A stretch of DNA of 64,000 bases from JALEFZ01 sp964564415 (GCA_964564415.1 CAZMAV010000021.1:1-64000); one strand, 5' to 3'. Counted from the first letter of the stretch, positions 45,439 to 55,110 are shown. Numbers and translations: made by a program. Notes: generated by a model from the letters alone, not told the origin.

Positions 45439-47541
45439 TCAATTGGAAAGTTTGTAAGCAAAATCACCTACCAATTTGGCACGAACCCGGTAATCGCTGT
45501 AAATCCCTACCTCCTGATCTCCGGGTCGGGTGTTGAGCACAAAATTAAAAATGATGTGTTTACCTTCTTCCAGGACCTGGTTCAACTCATCAATTTCAAA
45601 GGATCGGGCAATGCGAGAGGCTTCAGGAGTTATGGTCCTTCCCTGGCCATCTACCGGTGCTGCGGCTACGATTTCTTTGTCTACAAGCACCTCCAGCAAC
45701 TGCCAGTTTTCATCATATACCTCGGCGCTGGCTTCTACCTCCAGGGGAAATTCATTTTCCAAAATCAACACCAGCCCTCCGGATTCGATCTCTCCGAGTT
45801 CCAAGGCCTGGCTGGAAAAGTCAGCCGTGTCTGCAAATACCAGTCTGTCGACCACTCCTTTGAGGGGAAGCTGAAAGTCCATGAGGACATCCAGGGCGCT
45901 ATTTTCAGAGATGAAATTATCGAAATTCCTTTCCCTATCGGGATTGGTCTTCAGGATCAGGGAATAGGAAACCTCATCTGACAGGGAAGAGATCAAAGAG
46001 TTGATGTTGCTATTGGCAGGAGTAAGGGCAAGGACTGAAGAGATTACCGCATTAGTATCGGGCAAAGAAGGACTTTGGAGGCGAAAAGGTCCGGCTACCA
46101 GGTCAGAACTTGCCAGGCGAACCTGACTCCCATTTTGCTGGTTGTTGGCAGAAAACTCTTCAACCAACACTTCGGCCGGGAGACCGATGGAATTATTGAA
46201 GACAATGTCGGCCTTGGCTTCTGAGAATTTGATTCGGTCTACGTCCAGGTTTTCGAATACATCGATGGCCTCCCTCCCTTCAAATTTGATCTCGGTTTGC
46301 CCGATATATCCTTCCACGTAGATAGGCTCCAGGTTTTCGAGGGCAAAGTCCACCTGTACGCTATCAGTTTTATTGAGGGTAACCAATTGTCCCGAAAAAA
46401 GCAGAGAAACGGCTGTTCTCTCTACTAAGGTATTGAAAGTATTTCCGTTTTCCCCCCTCAGGTCAATCTCAAAACCTCCCAACTGGAAGGTCTCCGATTT
46501 GGAAGAAAAGCCATTGGGTGGTGCGGGAGGCAGTTTGACAAGGACCCTGGGTGAATTGCCCTGATCATCTATGGCCTTGGGCAGTTCGTAGAGGAAAGAT
46601 ATGGAATCTTCCACGGTACTTCTTGCTTCGGCACGGATCTGCCCAGAGCGGACCAGCAGTTTGGTAAGGGATATTTCTTCGAATTCACCGGGAAGGTTGT
46701 AGGTACGTTCGGCTAGGGTATCTATAATAGTTTGTCCGGGGAATATGGCAGTAGCTGAATTTGCCTTGAGGTTGCGGGCAATAAGGCGAAGTTCAATAAA
46801 ATCATTGGTATCTATGGGTACCAAAAACCCTCCACTTATGTCGAGGTTTTCCAATTGACCTTCCAGGCTACTTTCGATTTCCTGTCCGGCGAGGTCGTAG
46901 CTTTCGGTCTGTGAGCTTTTGGAAGCAATCAGGGGAAAGGTATCCCTGACGATGTCTGTGCCGAGGTTGGCATTTGAAATTCTAAAAATGACATTGCTGA
47001 TGTCCAGGGGAAACTGGTTGTCAATGGTCAGTTCCAGTTCACCGGAATCCAATTGGGCAGACTCAAAAAACTCGCTGGCATCGATGGCGATAACATCCGT
47101 AGACTGCCCTGCAAAATCCGGGATAATGGGTACTGTATTGCCTTGGTTGGCCAGGATGATGGCTCCGGTCTGTGCGGTGGTGGGGTCAGAACTGGCGGCG
47201 AGTTGTCGGGCGAATTCACCCAGGGTTACTCTTTGGCTGATGGTGTCGGTATCCAGGCGTAGGGTATCCAGGGTAAGGCTGTAGCTGTTGACGGTATCGG
47301 GAATCTCCACCAAATCTTTGATACTCAAGCTAAAAACCGTATCTCGGTAGATCAGGAAAAGCAGGCGATCGTTTCCCTCGTCGATGTAGGTAGAGTCGGT
47401 AAGCACATCCCAAATGCCGACTTCTGTAAAAGCAATGGGTGCCTGCAACTCTGTTTCCCAGCTGACATTGTCAAAGGGAGTCAACTGACAGGCGGTGAGG
47501 GTGAGGAGGAGGACTAAAAACAGCAGGATAAAATTTTTCAT
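45439..47541 (-). CDS. Large lipoprotein of unknown function, operon partner of DUF5723
   Basis: A 700-residue protein with lipoprotein signal (FILLFLVLLLTLTAC). The rest is rich in short beta strands without a recognised domain. Repeated themes are Asp/Ser-rich strands ending LELTIDNQFPLDISNV and LVLILENEFPLEVEA, which suggest two or more related beta-sandwich modules, at about 150-260 and 560-690. I cannot name a family. Tight linkage to the DUF5723 barrel gene suggests an outer-membrane lipoprotein-barrel pair. Confidence 0.75.
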   Translation of the reverse strand: MKNFILLFLVLLLTLTACQLTPFDNVSWETELQAPIAFTEVGIWDVLTDSTYIDEGNDRLLFLIYRDTVFSLSIKDLVEIPDTVNSYSLTLDTLRLDTDTISQRVTLGEFARQLAASSDPTTAQTGAIILANQGNTVPIIPDFAGQSTDVIAIDASEFFESAQLDSGELELTIDNQFPLDISNVIFRISNANLGTDIVRDTFPLIASKSSQTESYDLAGQEIESSLEGQLENLDISGGFLVPIDTNDFIELRLIARNLKANSATAIFPGQTIIDTLAERTYNLPGEFEEISLTKLLVRSGQIRAEARSTVEDSISFLYELPKAIDDQGNSPRVLVKLPPAPPNGFSSKSETFQLGGFEIDLRGENGNTFNTLVERTAVSLLFSGQLVTLNKTDSVQVDFALENLEPIYVEGYIGQTEIKFEGREAIDVFENLDVDRIKFSEAKADIVFNNSIGLPAEVLVEEFSANNQQNGSQVRLASSDLVAGPFRLQSPSLPDTNAVISSVLALTPANSNINSLISSLSDEVSYSLILKTNPDRERNFDNFISENSALDVLMDFQLPLKGVVDRLVFADTADFSSQALELGEIESGGLVLILENEFPLEVEASAEVYDENWQLLEVLVDKEIVAAAPVDGQGRTITPEASRIARSFEIDELNQVLEEGKHIIFNFVLNTRPGDQEVGIYSDYRVRAKLVGDFAYKLSN

Positions 47542-47619
47542 ATCAAGGATGATCTTCGATTCAAAATGGAGAAAAAATATCTGTTTCCTTAAAATTTTAA
47601 ATAAGGAAAATTAATGGAA

Positions 47620-49884
47620 TCAAAGCTTAACAATCTTCTTTGCCTTGTTGTCTAGCTTTAAAATATAGATACCAGGTAACAAGCTACTAAGATCCAGTGT
47701 ATTTGATCCATCCTCTAGGGTAAACTCAGCCATAACCTTGCCTTCGACATTGATAATTAAACAGACTCTACTACCCATTTTATCCCTGTCAAAACGTAGC
47801 CTACAGAGGTTATTTACTGGATTGGGATAAACTGTCAATCTCTCATTTCCATACAATGGCATGGAGGAAGTAACCGGATTGTATTCGTAGGCTCCAATAT
47901 CACAGACTGAATTAAAAATTCTAGGAAAGCCTCTCTGATCATTCAGTGGAATATCTTCATTGCTTCCCTGGTCGATAGCAGGGCTACCTACTTTTAGGCG
48001 ATGAGTAAGGGTCGGCCCTTCATAGTTGCCGAGAGGGTCAATTTCGGGGGCTTGATTTAGAATATCAGTGGATAAGAAAAGGTATCCACTTCCGGTGGTA
48101 TCTTCTACCAAGTTGTTTCCCAGGCTTATTCCTCCGCCATATAGGTTCGGAGAAGACTCTAATGCTGTATTTCGACCCATTAAAGTATTCCTGAGAAAAA
48201 CTTTTCCACCAACATTTGATATAGCTCCTCCCCGATTTTCAGCAAAGTTTTCAGCAAAGGTGCAATTGATAAACTCTGAAACTGCGGTGTCTAAGAGAGT
48301 TAAGTTATCGACTGCTCCTCCATCGAGTACCTCAGTCCTGTTTCCACTAAAGGTACAATTGACAAACCTGGCTTTTGCAGGCCCATTATATCCATAATTA
48401 GCTACTGCTCCACCACTAACAGCCTTATTTTCCCAAAATGTACAGCTGTGTAACTCGACTTCGCCATTATTATAAATGGCACCACCTCCAAATCTATCCG
48501 GATTGCCGTGCTGAAAATTCAAATTTCGAATAAGGACTCTGACTGAGGTATCTACTTCAATTATTCTGGATTGATTACTGCCATCCAGGTTAATTCTATG
48601 TTCAGCACTACCCAAAATGCTAATATCCTGTCTGAGAAAGATAGGCCTGCTTAATCTAATGGTTCCCTCTAAAGGATCAAGGCTTATGGTATCTCCAGGA
48701 CATGAAAGTTCTACTCCCAGCCTAACTGTCCCAACGCCTGAATCATTTAGGTTAAAGATCAAATTGTCTACTTGAGAATTTTTTTCGTGAGCTCCAATAT
48801 CAGGGGCTCCTATCCTTATTTGTCCTCGTTGGTCTTCGGGAATATTTTTGGGGACATCAATGGCATCTATCGCAGGACTTAGACATCCAAGACCATGAGT
48901 AGGCAGATCACCAAAATAAGTCAGACCACTCAGTTGCGCATCCACATTGAGAATATCTGTAGAATCAGCCACCCACTCATTATTGAGGCTTAGTGTCTGA
49001 ATTAAATTATATCCCCTTGAAATAAGCGCTCCATTTACATCCGGGTTAGAGTTTGCCTGATTATTTGCAAAAATACATCTATCAAAAATGGCAGCTGAAA
49101 ATTTTATATTCTGAACCCCAGCACCTCTATCAGCAGAATTTTCGGCGAAAGTACAGTGGGTAAAAAAAGCATCTGTACCACCAGTAATATCTCCTTCAGT
49201 GTTGAACCCTCCTCCAGCAAAAATAGCCCTGTTATTAGAAAAGGTGGAGTTTTGCACCCGCAGGGTGATTCCATCACCTGATCTTCCGTCCTGATAGATT
49301 GCAGCACCTGACTCCCTAAAATTCAAGGGATTACCATCGGAACTTTCTGCAATATTATTGATAAAGGCCGCATTTTCTATTTCTATGGTGATTCTTCCGG
49401 GCGAGACATTGATTAGACTAAGGGCTCCTCCAAAGGTTGCTCTGTTATGAGAAAATAGGATGTTGCGGATGTTTAATTGGCCCTGAACCTTCATCGAACC
49501 CCCGTCGGGATTGCTCCCTCCAGGATCGGGAGTTCCAAATTTTACAGAGGAAAAGTCTCCATTCACCAGTGATAAATCTGATATTTCGAGGCCTGCACTA
49601 TCTGTAATATAAAAATGTCTGGTTTGCTGCTGTCCATCCAGGATGGAGGTAGTTACCCCCCTACCTCTGATGTAAACATCTCGAAAAATCACTATCTGCT
49701 TTTCCAGTTTTATTGTGTCTGAGACCATCAGCATGATGGTATCTCCTTTTGCTGACGACTCCACCGCTTCTCTAAGTGAACCCGGACCACTATCCGAAGG
49801 GCTTGTTACCACTAGGGTATTAGAATAAAGTGGGGAAAAACTTATAAAAATAATGAGTAGGAGAAAGGAGGAACATTTATTCAT
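47620..49884 (-). CDS. Right-handed beta-helix (choice-of-anchor Q) protein with T9SS tail
   Basis: A 754-residue exported protein. After the signal peptide (LLIIFISFSPLYSNT) comes a parallel beta-helix (about 22-660) of the choice-of-anchor Q type, with a first turn TSPSDSGPGSLREAV and many rungs such as GGALSLINV, FINCTFAENFAENRGGAISN and NTLMGRNTALESSPNLYGGG. The end is a T9SS type A domain (VYPNPVNNLCRLRF to the end). Two similar halves, each closing with PxIDxxxxxxIPxDQRG-x-R and DIGAxE, point to an internal duplication. It looks more AT-rich than its neighbours. Likely a surface adhesin-type protein. Confidence 0.85.
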   Translation of the reverse strand: MNKCSSFLLLIIFISFSPLYSNTLVVTSPSDSGPGSLREAVESSAKGDTIMLMVSDTIKLEKQIVIFRDVYIRGRGVTTSILDGQQQTRHFYITDSAGLEISDLSLVNGDFSSVKFGTPDPGGSNPDGGSMKVQGQLNIRNILFSHNRATFGGALSLINVSPGRITIEIENAAFINNIAESSDGNPLNFRESGAAIYQDGRSGDGITLRVQNSTFSNNRAIFAGGGFNTEGDITGGTDAFFTHCTFAENSADRGAGVQNIKFSAAIFDRCIFANNQANSNPDVNGALISRGYNLIQTLSLNNEWVADSTDILNVDAQLSGLTYFGDLPTHGLGCLSPAIDAIDVPKNIPEDQRGQIRIGAPDIGAHEKNSQVDNLIFNLNDSGVGTVRLGVELSCPGDTISLDPLEGTIRLSRPIFLRQDISILGSAEHRINLDGSNQSRIIEVDTSVRVLIRNLNFQHGNPDRFGGGAIYNNGEVELHSCTFWENKAVSGGAVANYGYNGPAKARFVNCTFSGNRTEVLDGGAVDNLTLLDTAVSEFINCTFAENFAENRGGAISNVGGKVFLRNTLMGRNTALESSPNLYGGGISLGNNLVEDTTGSGYLFLSTDILNQAPEIDPLGNYEGPTLTHRLKVGSPAIDQGSNEDIPLNDQRGFPRIFNSVCDIGAYEYNPVTSSMPLYGNERLTVYPNPVNNLCRLRFDRDKMGSRVCLIINVEGKVMAEFTLEDGSNTLDLSSLLPGIYILKLDNKAKKIVKL

Positions 49885-50067
49885 GTAGCTGGCATTTAGA
49901 TCATAGACATCATCCTAGTGAAAAACGAGAAGTTTTACCTTTCCGCTGCATAGGAGTTTTGATACTCAAACGGAGAAAGACCAATACTCTAATGAAGAAT
50001 TTGTAGAAAATTCCACCACTCAAACCAAAAAAACGAAATTTTGGGCCAATCCGTACCGAAGAGACAA

Positions 50068-50107
50068 AAAAAATCCGATCTCAGAGAGATCGGACCTTTT
50101 TTTAGTG
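50068..50107. terminator. Bidirectional-looking terminator after the L33-DUF4295 genes
   Basis: Stem tccgatct (50074-50081) / agatcgga (50087-50094), loop cagag, flanked by A-run and T-run on both sides. On the minus strand it lies just past the DUF4295 stop. Confidence 0.85.
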
Positions 50108-50117
50108 AAGGATGAAC

Positions 50118-50279
50118 TCATTTTTGGTCCTTCAAAAAGTCATTTACCATGTCAGAGGGTACAATGTCTTCCTTGTAGGTATATGCACCCGTTTTGGGGT
50201 TTTTAACGCAGCGTACCACCTTGGTAAAAGTTTTTACCTTACTCTTATCACGGTATCCTGCAACTGTTTTCTTTGCCAT
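50118..50279 (-). CDS. DUF4295 family small protein (ribosome-associated locus)
   Basis: A 53-residue basic protein reading MAKKTVAGYRDKSKVKTFTK and then VVRCVKNPKTGAYTYKEDIV to a Lys end. It matches DUF4295, a family confined to Bacteroidota that normally follows rpmG. The start is the ATG at 50279, 11 bases after the L33 stop, so the two are co-transcribed. Its constant place beside ribosomal protein genes suggests a ribosomal role (inference). Confidence 0.9.
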   Translation of the reverse strand: MAKKTVAGYRDKSKVKTFTKVVRCVKNPKTGAYTYKEDIVPSDMVNDFLKDQK

Positions 50280-50290
50280 GTCGGACTAAT

Positions 50291-50479
50291 TTATTTGATT
50301 TCCTTGTGTACGGTGTACCGCCTCAAAATGGGGTTGTATTTTTTCAACTCCATGCGGCCAGGGGTATTCTTGCGGTTCTTGGTGGTAATGTAACGGGAAA
50401 TCCCGGGCTGACCGGAATCCTTGTGCTCGGTACATTCCAGGATAACCTGAACCCTATTTGCTTTGCTTTTCTTAGCCAT
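50291..50479 (-). CDS. rpmG: 50S ribosomal protein L33
   Basis: A 62-residue protein with the standard L33 pattern: VQVILECTEHKD, RYITTKNRKNTPGRMELKKYNP and the ending YTVHKEIK. It lacks the paired CxxC zinc motifs, so it is the zinc-independent form. It belongs to the large ribosomal subunit near the exit site. In many Bacteroidota rpmB lies just before it and ftsY after DUF4295; neither is here, and an S8 protease gene starts divergently instead. Confidence 0.96.
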   Translation of the reverse strand: MAKKSKANRVQVILECTEHKDSGQPGISRYITTKNRKNTPGRMELKKYNPILRRYTVHKEIK

Positions 50480-50681
50480 GATGATTCTTTTTCCTCGAAA
50501 TGGAGAGCAAAAGTAGCAGATTATTTTTAAAGATGCCAGCCAAACAGCGATTTTATCCTCAGACTTTTTATTTTCCCAAACAAGCTCTGCCTAAGCATTC
50601 TCTATCCTTCCTGCCTTGAATCTGCTTGCCTACTTTGCGGCGAATCCGTAGCTTTAGACACATGACAAGAACACCCAAATT

Positions 50682-52634
50682 ATGAGCAATACTTCCTTCA
50701 TGCGCGGAGGCTTCGAAATACCCCTCGACAAAGAAGCCGAATATTTTACGACCATCCTTCCCGATTCCGCCGATATGGAAAAGGTCAGAAGCATAGGCGG
50801 TGTAGAAAAAATGAGTAAAATTCACAACCGCAGCTTTCGCGTCAGGGTAGATCCCGAAAGAAGGGACGAGGCCATGAAACAACTCAGGGAAGACTCAAGC
50901 GGTGCCATTTGCCATCACGCCTACCACCCCCTCAATGACCGCACTACCCGATACTACCTCACCGATAAAGTTATTATAAAATTCAAAGCCGGGACTACCA
51001 TTGCTCAGAAAGAAGAAATTCTGGCTAAGCACTACCTCCGCTACAGCAAAAAAATGGGCGACCCTGATACCTACCTCTTTCAAGTCACCAAAAGTACAGG
51101 AAAAAATCCCATCAAAACCTGTAATGATCTCATCGAGCATAAGGCTATCACCTATGTGGAGCCCAACCTGATCAATCGCTTTCAGACACAAAACGAGCCC
51201 CTCGACGACCTCTTCCCCCAGCAATGGCACCTGCGCAGCAGCAATGACATTCAACTCGTCAAGGGGGCTGATGTGGACGCCATTGAGGCCTGGAAAATAA
51301 CAAAGGGCCGCCGGGAAGTGGTCGTAGCCGTCATCGACGATGGTTTTGACCTTACCCACCCCGACCTTTCAGGGCCGGGAAAGATCGTAGATGCCAAGGA
51401 CTTCATAGATGGAGATGACCTCCCCCTCCCCGAGTCCTCTACCGCCGACTACCATGGGACGCCCTGTGCCGGCGTAGCTATCGGAGAAGAAAATGAAAGG
51501 GGAATCCTGGGAATCGCTCCCCGCTGTGCCTGGCTGCCCATTCGCTTCAGTCTTGCCGCCGAAGACCATGAGCTCTGGGAAATCTTCGACTACGCCTCAA
51601 GAAGAGCCGATGTCATTTCATGCAGTTGGGGGCCTGTGCCGGTCTTCGCTCCCCTATCTCAGTTGCTCTACGACAAATTTTCGGAGATTGCTACCGTCGG
51701 AGGCAAACGGGGCAAGGGCGCCGTCATCCTATTTTCAGCAGGCAATTATAACGCGCCTATATACGCTCCCGACAATCAGGGCTTTGATTGGTTTGTGCCC
51801 ATGTACGGCCTTCAGCGCACCACCGGGCCTATTCTCAACGGCAATGCCGCTCATCCTGAGGTCATGGCCATCGCCTCTTCTACCAGCCTCAATACCAAGG
51901 CTGCCTACAGCAATTGGGGAGATGAAATCAGTGTCGCCGCTCCCAGCAATAACTTTCATCCCATCGACCAGCAAATCTGGCTACCCGGCAGGGGAATTTG
52001 GACCACCGACAATGAAGCCAGCGGCCAGGACTTTACCCCCAACAGCCGCTACACAGGAAATTTTGGAGGAACTTCAAGCGCCTGCCCCCTTGTTGCCGGG
52101 GTCGCTGCCCTTGTCATTTCTGTCAATCCCGAACTCAGCGCCCGTCAGGTCAGGCAAATCATAGAGGAGAGTGCCGATCGCATCGTCGACGAGAATCCCG
52201 ATCCCGTCCTGGGCCTTGAAGGAGGAACCTACGACGAAGAGGGGCATTCCGACTGGTTTGGATCTGGTAAGGTAAACGCGGCAAAAGCCGTCAGAAAAGC
52301 CATGGAGATAGAGGGAGAGGACTCACTGGAAGAACCTCTCCCCCAAATGAAAGTCTTCTCGGGCAGGCTGGAAAGTGATGGAGATGAAGAAGTCTTTGCC
52401 TTCACCATTGGAACTGACTTCGAAGTCCAACTGGACGGTCCGGATGGGGTCGACTTCGACCTCTACATTCGCAGGGAAACTCCTCCAACCACGACAACCT
52501 ATGACCTCAGGTCCACTGACCTGGGACCAGACGAATCTATTCGATATACCAAGCCAGAACCCGGACTTTATTATATTTTGGTCAAATCCTACCGGGGAAG
52601 AGGAGGTTTTCAGGTCGCTGTGAGGGTCTTGTAA
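50682..52634 (+). CDS. S8 subtilase without signal peptide, with C-terminal PPC-like domain
   Basis: A 650-residue subtilisin-like protease. The catalytic triad is D219 (AVIDDGFDL), H258 (DYHGTPCAG) and S465 (GTSSACPL), with the oxyanion Asn at N355 (FSAGNYNAP). Residues about 94-165 (DKVIIKFKAGTTIAQKEEIL to YVEPNL) resemble a propeptide of the I9-like type, preceded by a further 90-residue N-terminal part. The last 100 residues look like a PPC-type beta domain (DFDLYIRRE, PEPGLYYILVKSYRG). There is no signal peptide and no T9SS tail, unlike the other exported proteases here. The ATG at 50682 is fixed by a stop seven codons before it in the overlapping upstream frame. Confidence 0.9.
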   Translation: MSNTSFMRGGFEIPLDKEAEYFTTILPDSADMEKVRSIGGVEKMSKIHNRSFRVRVDPERRDEAMKQLREDSSGAICHHAYHPLNDRTTRYYLTDKVIIKFKAGTTIAQKEEILAKHYLRYSKKMGDPDTYLFQVTKSTGKNPIKTCNDLIEHKAITYVEPNLINRFQTQNEPLDDLFPQQWHLRSSNDIQLVKGADVDAIEAWKITKGRREVVVAVIDDGFDLTHPDLSGPGKIVDAKDFIDGDDLPLPESSTADYHGTPCAGVAIGEENERGILGIAPRCAWLPIRFSLAAEDHELWEIFDYASRRADVISCSWGPVPVFAPLSQLLYDKFSEIATVGGKRGKGAVILFSAGNYNAPIYAPDNQGFDWFVPMYGLQRTTGPILNGNAAHPEVMAIASSTSLNTKAAYSNWGDEISVAAPSNNFHPIDQQIWLPGRGIWTTDNEASGQDFTPNSRYTGNFGGTSSACPLVAGVAALVISVNPELSARQVRQIIEESADRIVDENPDPVLGLEGGTYDEEGHSDWFGSGKVNAAKAVRKAMEIEGEDSLEEPLPQMKVFSGRLESDGDEEVFAFTIGTDFEVQLDGPDGVDFDLYIRRETPPTTTTYDLRSTDLGPDESIRYTKPEPGLYYILVKSYRGRGGFQVAVRVL

Positions 52635-52655
52635 AAGCTTCTTGCCGACTTTTGA

Positions 52656-53351
52656 TTACTGCCTGGGTCCAAAGATGGAACTACCGATGCGAACCATGGT
52701 AGATCCTTCTTGTATAGCGATTTCGAAATCGCCCGACATGCCCATGGACAGTTCCTCTAGTTGAATGCGCTCATGGGTAAGGCCCTTAAATCTTTCCCTG
52801 GCCTTTCTCAACCGTTGGAATTCAGACCGAATGACAGTTTCATCATCGGTAAATTCGGCCATGCCCATGAGTCCTTTGATGCGAACATGAGGCAAGGCTT
52901 CGATTCCTTCCAGGATCTCTTTTACTTCCGATTCCTGAAGGCCATGCTTGTTTTCCTCGTCGGAAATGTTCATCTGAAGGAGGCAGTCGATGACGCGCTC
53001 CACCTTGACACCCTGCTTGTTGATCTCCTTGAGGAGGCGATAGGAATCGACTGAGTGGATCAAGTGTATCCACGGAGCTATGTATTTGACTTTGTTTCGC
53101 TGTAAACTCCCGATCAGATGCCAGTGGGCCTCAGGAAGTTCAGGTTCCTTGTCCTTCATTTCCTGGACCCGGTTTTCTCCAAAGTCCACCTGCCCTGCCT
53201 CGAAGGCTTGGTGGATGAGTTCCATGGGCTTAGTCTTGGAGACAGCGATCAGTTTTACTTCGTCTCCCTTTCTTCCGGCCTTAAGAATGGCCTCTTTGAT
53301 CTGATCCTTTATTCGGGATAAGTTATCGACAATGTCAATCGTCTCACTCAT
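52656..53351 (-). CDS. YggS-family pyridoxal phosphate homeostasis protein
   Basis: A 231-residue single-domain PLP protein (fold-type III barrel) starting at the ATG at 53351. An upstream start at 53381 would add a Lys-rich tail. Motifs are LIAVSKTKP with the PLP lysine, DFGENRVQEMKDK, WHLIGSLQRNK, IHSVDS, LSMGMSGDFEIAI and GSTMVRIGSSIFG. It carries and buffers PLP and affects amino-acid balance; no catalytic reaction is known. Closely linked to the aldo/keto reductase gene upstream (47 bases). Confidence 0.95.
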   Translation of the reverse strand: MSETIDIVDNLSRIKDQIKEAILKAGRKGDEVKLIAVSKTKPMELIHQAFEAGQVDFGENRVQEMKDKEPELPEAHWHLIGSLQRNKVKYIAPWIHLIHSVDSYRLLKEINKQGVKVERVIDCLLQMNISDEENKHGLQESEVKEILEGIEALPHVRIKGLMGMAEFTDDETVIRSEFQRLRKARERFKGLTHERIQLEELSMGMSGDFEIAIQEGSTMVRIGSSIFGPRQ

Positions 53352-53398
53352 GAATTGATGCTTCTTTTTTTCTTTAAACACAAAATAGGAAAAATCTC

Positions 53399-54301
53399 CT
53401 AGCGATGCTGTTTGTAGGTCAGCGCAGGGGTCATCTCATTCATTGCGCCGATCAATTCTTCGCTGGGGGAGAATTGGCCGGCTTTGGCATTTTCCTTTAT
53501 TTGTTCGATGCTGCTGGCACCAGCTGCTATGGTTGCCACTCCGGGATGAGAGAGGGCAAACTGAAGGGCCAACTGGGCAGGACCCATACCGGGACTGCTC
53601 CATTCCTTCAGCCTTTGTTGGATATAGAGGATTTTAGCCCGGCTGTGTCCCAGGATGTCCGTGGGCTCTTTGTCTATCAAAAACCCCTTTGCCAAAGCGC
53701 CCCGAACGATGAGGCCCACTCCGTGCTGATGCAAAAAATCCAGGGTAAATTCTTCGGGACGACGGTCCAAAAGGCTGTATTGGGTCATGACAGAGACCAT
53801 GCTGGATTTGTCAACCCAGGAGCGAATGGTGTTTGGGCGAATGGATGAAATCCCATACTCTCTGATGTACCCTTCCTGTTTTAGTTCTTCGAAAGCCTCC
53901 ACGGTCTCTTCAATGGGGTCTTCGATGGTTCCTCCATGCAATTGATAGAGGTCAATGTAATCTGTCTGCAACCTGCGAAGAGAATCATGAACGGAGGATT
54001 TGATGTAGGATTTAGAGGGGTTCCACTCCCATCCCTCTCCGTCCGGCATCAGTTGATTACCGACTTTGGTGGCGATGATGACCTCTTCTCTCCTACCCTT
54101 AAATGCTTTTCCTAGGGAAACTTCATTTTCTCCGTCGTCGTAAAGGTCGGCAGTATCGAAGAAATTAATGCCATGATCCAGGGCGGAGTGTAGCAAGCGC
54201 TCATTTTGATGATGATCGGTTCCCATTGACATGCAGCCCAAGCCAATGACACTCGTGTGAAGGTCTGAGCTGCCAAGGTACCGGTATTGCATATGATTCA
54301 T
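53399..54301 (-). CDS. Aldo/keto reductase
   Basis: A 300-residue TIM-barrel NADP-dependent reductase. The tetrad is visible: D and Y in FFDTADLYDDGENE, K in VIIATKVGN and H in YIDLYQLHGG. The C-terminal AGASSIEQIKENAKA segment is the usual cofactor phosphate-binding part. It reduces aldehydes or ketones with unknown preference. The start may be the first or fourth codon (both ATG). Confidence 0.92.
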   Translation of the reverse strand: MNHMQYRYLGSSDLHTSVIGLGCMSMGTDHHQNERLLHSALDHGINFFDTADLYDDGENEVSLGKAFKGRREEVIIATKVGNQLMPDGEGWEWNPSKSYIKSSVHDSLRRLQTDYIDLYQLHGGTIEDPIEETVEAFEELKQEGYIREYGISSIRPNTIRSWVDKSSMVSVMTQYSLLDRRPEEFTLDFLHQHGVGLIVRGALAKGFLIDKEPTDILGHSRAKILYIQQRLKEWSSPGMGPAQLALQFALSHPGVATIAAGASSIEQIKENAKAGQFSPSEELIGAMNEMTPALTYKQHR

Positions 54302-54425
54302 TTGATTGATGGGAAAAGTGTCCCATATGCTGCATAATCAAATTTTTGTAAAATTGTTACAGAAATCATCGAATGTAGCATAATTCATACGAATATAGGG
54401 CCTTAGCTTCTGATAAGGAAGTAGC

Positions 54426-55055
54426 CTACATCGCTGCGAAGGTATCGAGCTTTTGGCTGAGGTCCTCGTAGGTTGTGGCTCCATGAGTGAGGAGGTATTG
54501 CTGACCTCCTTTTTCCCCAATAATGGTGGGAAAACCCCTTACTCCCCAGGCCTGGGAACGGGCAAAATCCTCTTCTGCGGCCTTTTCCATGGCCTCTGTC
54601 TGGGCTTTTTCGAGGATAGGCTGGGCTTGAATGCCTAACTCCTCCCCTACCCTGGACAGTTTTTCAAGATCGGTGGGATAAATACCATCGAAATAAATGG
54701 CTTTTTGAAGGGCTGCGGCAAAGGGAAGTCCTTTTTCGGGATGGCTATCCTTAACCGCAGAAAGAAGCCTTGCTGGGGGAAGAGAATCCTGGATGGCCTC
54801 GCCCTTGTCAAGCATGTCTTTGGCAAAAGCTTCCCCAAATTTGGTCCCGGTAACCTCTTCCACCTGCTTTAAAGCTCCGCGAATATAATCAGCCATGTCA
54901 GAGATGGGGCCTACACGCTCCCCCCTGACCATTCCCCCAGAGATCACTTCGAATTCCAGGTGATCCGAGTAGGCCTCATGAGCTGCTTTTATGACCGGAG
55001 AAAATCCGTAGCACCAGCCGCAGAGAGCATCATAGACGTAATAAACTTTTGCCAT
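54426..55055 (-). CDS. DsbA/FrnE-family oxidoreductase
   Basis: A 209-residue cytoplasmic thioredoxin-fold protein with active-site CGWC in YDALCGWCYGFSP, a helical insert, and the cis-Pro loop GVRGFPTIIGE near residue 175. It is of the FrnE/2-hydroxychromene-carboxylate-isomerase-like branch of DsbA proteins, which act as thiol oxidoreductases, often in oxidative stress. No signal peptide is present, so a cytoplasmic role is expected. It lies 56 bases downstream of prfB on the same strand. Confidence 0.9.
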   Translation of the reverse strand: MAKVYYVYDALCGWCYGFSPVIKAAHEAYSDHLEFEVISGGMVRGERVGPISDMADYIRGALKQVEEVTGTKFGEAFAKDMLDKGEAIQDSLPPARLLSAVKDSHPEKGLPFAAALQKAIYFDGIYPTDLEKLSRVGEELGIQAQPILEKAQTEAMEKAAEEDFARSQAWGVRGFPTIIGEKGGQQYLLTHGATTYEDLSQKLDTFAAM

Positions 55056-55110
55056 TCCTTTTTTTGATGTTACAACGCAGAACTAGCAAAAGGGTTTGGG
55101 CCAATGGGTA

